DNA from: Candidatus Jorgensenbacteria bacterium
GTDB lineage: Bacteria; Patescibacteriota; Minisyncoccia; UBA6257; GWB1-50-10
Reading direction: 5' to 3'
Assembly: GCA_016234345.1 (NCBI GenBank)
Contig: JACRFG010000020.1
Span: 1 to 16,220, forward strand
Length of the DNA stretch: 16,220 bases
Positions 14,704 to 16,220 of the stretch are shown here, in pieces. The stretch's first letter is position 1. Every line of letters starts with the position of its first letter. The translations under genes and the position numbers were made by a program. A model generated the notes under the pieces. That model searched no databases. It had not been told where the DNA came from and worked only from the letters and a program-made list of their open reading frames with translations.

Positions 14704-14732
14704 TACTATTTATTGTAAAACAATAAATAATA
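14704..14732. other. AT-rich inverted repeat between transporter genes
   Basis: TACTATTTATTG (14704-14715) and CAATAAATAATA (14721-14732) pair over 12 positions with one G-U wobble, around the 5-nt loop TAAAA. It is the only clear structure in the 130-nt gap. It could be an inefficient terminator for the queuosine-precursor transporter gene, a processing hairpin or an operator. There is no U-run after the stem in the minus direction, so terminator is not a firm call. Confidence 0.45.
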
Positions 14733-14776
14733 CATAAAAGCAACTAAAAATATAGGCGTTGGTTAACGTCGATATA

Positions 14777-15454
14777 TTAATACGTTTTTGCTTTTCGATA
14801 GATAAAATTATATAGAAATATTGTGCCCAACCCACCACAAAGAACTTTTATGCCGAATCCCATGGCCATGCTTTGAAAAAGAAATTCATTAGGTATAACG
14901 CCATAAAAAGCGATGGGGAAAAATAAAATAGTGTCTAAAAATTGTCCGAAAATATTTGACACGTTATCTCGGATCCAGAGGAATCTTCTTTTGGTTTTCT
15001 CCAAGATGTATTGATAAATCCAAATATTTATTTGTTGGCTTAATAAAAATGCAATGCTCGCGCCTATAGCAATTCTGGGTGACATATCGAGAAGTACGTC
15101 CATGGCTTTATTTACATCCTTGGTATTTTCGTGGCCTACATATAAAAATGCTAAATACAACAAGAGAAGCGACAGAAACATGCCGATGTAAGTGAAAAGA
15201 ATCGATCTGTACCCCTCTTTCTTTCCATAAGATTCAACAAGTACGTGAGTAGATAGGAAAACCGAAGTGTAAAGGATATTTCCAATATTGGTGACAAAAC
15301 CGAAAACATTAATAGTTTTTGCCCCAACAATGCCGATCACAACCATATTTATTATGATATGGAAAATCAGCCATTCCTTACCCAATCGAAAAACAATATA
15401 GATAAGGGTAAACTCAACGAATAAGGTTAGAAGAAGAATCAATTCGTTGGTCAT
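14777..15454 (-). CDS. yhhQ: VUT-family queuosine precursor transporter (YhhQ-like)
   Basis: 225 aa, almost entirely hydrophobic with about six membrane segments. Conserved family parts are seen: VLVESYGKKEGYRS (about 71-84), ASIAFLLSQQINIWIYQY (about 132-149), and a following RRFLWIRDNVSNIFGQFLDT (about 156-174). The last two surround the conserved loop of this family (PF02592). Family members import queuosine precursors (preQ0, preQ1 or queuine) used to modify tRNA-His, -Asn, -Asp and -Tyr. In a reduced genome this implies scavenging. The start at 15454 follows a likely -10 (TATACT, complement of 15475-15480), giving a leader of about 13 nt with no Shine-Dalgarno. A preQ1 riboswitch was looked for upstream and not seen. 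Confidence 0.92.
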   Translation of the reverse strand: MTNELILLLTLFVEFTLIYIVFRLGKEWLIFHIIINMVVIGIVGAKTINVFGFVTNIGNILYTSVFLSTHVLVESYGKKEGYRSILFTYIGMFLSLLLLYLAFLYVGHENTKDVNKAMDVLLDMSPRIAIGASIAFLLSQQINIWIYQYILEKTKRRFLWIRDNVSNIFGQFLDTILFFPIAFYGVIPNEFLFQSMAMGFGIKVLCGGLGTIFLYNFIYRKAKTY

Positions 15455-15474
15455 AGATGCATTCTGTTTAGAAT

Positions 15475-15480
15475 AGTATA
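15475..15480 (-). promoter_or_regulatory. Possible -10 element of the queuosine precursor transporter
   Basis: TATACT on the minus strand, 20 nt before the ATG, after a G-run (GTGGG). The -35 at 17-18 nt is poor (TTAGTA/TAGTAA). A small inverted repeat, ATTCT-AAAC-AGAAT (15459-15472), lies between the -10 and the ATG. Transcription would begin inside it. Confidence 0.4.
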
Positions 15481-15530
15481 ACCCACTTAGCTAATTCTTA
15501 CTAAAATTCCACTCAGTCTTCTTATTAAGG

Positions 15531-15601
15531 TGCGAGATGCGAGAATCGAACTCGCGTCTACTGCTTGGGAAGCAGTCATTTTGCCACTAAACTAATCTCG
15601 C
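15531..15601 (-). tRNA. tRNA-Gly (anticodon CCC)
   Basis: A 71-nt cloverleaf on the minus strand. The acceptor stem GCGAGAT/ATCTCGC is perfect (7 bp). The D stem GTTT/AAAT has one G-U pair. The anticodon stem ACTGC/GCAGT encloses the loop TTCCCAA with anticodon CCC. The variable region is AGAC, and the T stem GCGAG/CTCGC has the loop TTCGATT. G1-C72 and C2-G71 fit glycine identity. The discriminator base is A (complement of 15531), where most bacterial tRNA-Gly have U. CCA is not encoded (the next bases read CCT). It starts 8 nt after the stop of the FtsB-like gene, so it is probably transcribed with it. No terminator is visible before the next gene. Confidence 0.95.
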
Positions 15602-15609
15602 TTTAATGT

Positions 15610-15900
15610 TCATCTTGTGCTTGTCGGCCGCGTGGCGGTTGCTGGTACGAGAATAATCAATTTTTCTCCGTCTTCGCGGTAGTTAAACTGTGACTTGAGT
15701 TCTTTCAAAAGATTTTCCGGTTGTTTCAATCGATCAATGTCGGTGCGTAAAGTAATGTTTTCAGTATCAAGTTTTTTAACTGAGTTTTCAAGGTGGTTTA
15801 CTTCTGTTTCAAGTGCTGTTTTTTCCGTCGTGAGCGTATACAAACCCCAACCAAGAATTCCAACAACAATTAATAATGACAAGATATGTGTAAATTTCAT
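15610..15900 (-). CDS. FtsB/DivIC-like septum formation initiator family protein
   Basis: 96 aa. One N-terminal membrane helix (about 5-25), then a coiled coil (about 26-62, with the heptad-like run LETEVNHLENSVKKLD), then the compact ending KELKSQFNYREDGEKL (about 67-82). A single helix, coiled coil and FNYRExGEK-type ending are the mark of FtsB/DivIC proteins of the divisome. They sit in the membrane with FtsL and FtsQ at the division site. The start is ATG 15900. GGAG upstream is too far (about 18 nt) to serve as a ribosome site, and a TATAAT only 11 nt upstream points to a very short leader. It ends 8 nt before tRNA-Gly. Confidence 0.85.
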   Translation of the reverse strand: MKFTHILSLLIVVGILGWGLYTLTTEKTALETEVNHLENSVKKLDTENITLRTDIDRLKQPENLLKELKSQFNYREDGEKLIILVPATATRPTSTR

Positions 15901-15911
15901 TTTATATATTT

Positions 15912-15917
15912 ATTATA
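15912..15917 (-). promoter_or_regulatory. Possible -10 element of the FtsB/DivIC-like gene
   Basis: A perfect TATAAT on the minus strand with 11 nt between it and the ATG, so the transcript would have a leader of about 4 nt. No good -35 is found at 16-18 nt. It lies in the 28-nt gap after the lepA stop. Read-through from lepA is the alternative. Confidence 0.4.
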
Positions 15918-15928
15918 TCCTCTCCTCA

Positions 15929-16220
15929 CTATTTCTTTAAGAGTTCCTTGAAGATGTCGGGAGTTAATTTGGTACTTGAGCTTCGTTCAGTCAATCGTTT
16001 TTTGCCGCGTTTCTGTTTTTGCCAGAGCTTCATTTTTCTAGTTCTATCGCCGCCGTAGAGGTATCCGGTCACGTCTTTTCGTAGGGCCGGGATATCTTCT
16101 CGCGCAATAATACGATTGTCGGCGATTGCCTGGATCGGCTGGCTAAATTGTTCGCGCGACAAGAGTTCTTTCAAGCGTTCAACCATTCTTCTTCCCTCCC
16201 GTTCGTAGCCGTCTTTAGGA
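15929..16220 (-). CDS. lepA: Elongation factor 4 (LepA), C-terminal end only
   Basis: The frame is open at the right edge, and 96 residues are visible before the TAG at 15929. They match the conserved LepA C-terminal domain: RRMVERLKELLSREQF, then PIQAIADNRIIARED, then ALRKDVTGYLYGGD, and the RKMKLWQKQKRGKKR tail that contacts the ribosome. LepA is a translational GTPase that acts on the ribosome during stress or initiation. The G domain and domains II-V are outside the window. ATG at 16184-16186 is an internal methionine of LepA, not a start. The gene is first in line before the FtsB-like gene and tRNA-Gly, 28 nt upstream. Confidence 0.95.
   Translation of the reverse strand, partial: PKDGYEREGRRMVERLKELLSREQFSQPIQAIADNRIIAREDIPALRKDVTGYLYGGDRTRKMKLWQKQKRGKKRLTERSSSTKLTPDIFKELLKK

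Noticed and set aside
15455..15530. preQ1 riboswitch before the queuosine precursor transporter
   Set aside because: No class-I aptamer core or A-rich tail pairing was found in the 76-nt gap.
15929..16186. A separate 85-aa basic protein starting at ATG 16186
   Set aside because: The frame continues to the window edge, and the residues match the LepA C-terminal domain; the ATG is internal.
1..16220. CRISPR array, transposon, integrase or phage module
   Set aside because: No spaced direct repeats, terminal inverted repeats, or transposase/integrase-like frames were seen on either strand.

Overview
The window looks like part of a small, streamlined bacterial genome, most probably a Patescibacteria (Candidate Phyla Radiation) member. 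The reasons are tightly packed short operons, several ATGA stop/start overlaps, two DUF5663-like proteins, a large Gly-rich-linker membrane protein of the kind common in that group, a short FtsB/DivIC-like protein, and scavenging genes (a VUT-family queuosine-precursor transporter, nadE/nadD). UGA is a stop here: it ends the genes at 1326 and 2796, so the code is not the UGA=Gly or UGA=Trp type. The lineage call is inference from content, not from a marker phylogeny.

Layout, left to right. (1) Positions 1-2003, minus strand: a two-gene operon of a 225-aa protein with a His-rich tail, translationally coupled to a tandem AAA ATPase that runs off the left edge. (2) 2141-4717, minus: nadE-nadD, with their own extended -10 promoter and a perfect-palindrome terminator. 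(3) 4733-7905, minus: two adjacent GH130 genes encoding three GH130 five-bladed propeller modules, because one gene is a head-to-tail fusion. (4) 7941-9788, plus: msrA, a DoxX/DUF417-like membrane protein and a CorA-type transporter. The msrA transcript appears to be leaderless. (5) 9796-13377, minus: a four-gene operon in which two paralogous DUF5663-like proteins flank an 873-aa membrane protein with a LysM-like segment and a 75-aa protein. (6) 13435-16220, minus: a CNNM/CBS (CorC-like) protein, a VUT-family queuosine-precursor transporter, tRNA-Gly(CCC), an FtsB/DivIC-like protein, and the C-terminal end of lepA entering from the right edge.

The parts suggest NAD salvage (nadE/nadD), mannoside phosphorolysis or hydrolysis (GH130 trio), methionine sulfoxide repair, divalent-cation handling (CorA and CNNM proteins) and cell-division/translation housekeeping. 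The least explained parts are the AAA/His-tail pair and the DUF5663-flanked membrane operon. The most unusual enzyme architecture is the bimodular GH130, whose first module has lost residues expected of a phosphorylase.

No stretch longer than 300 bases lacks a gene; the longest gaps (about 120-180 bases) hold the promoters and terminators listed. No CRISPR array, insertion sequence, integrase, attachment site or rRNA was seen.
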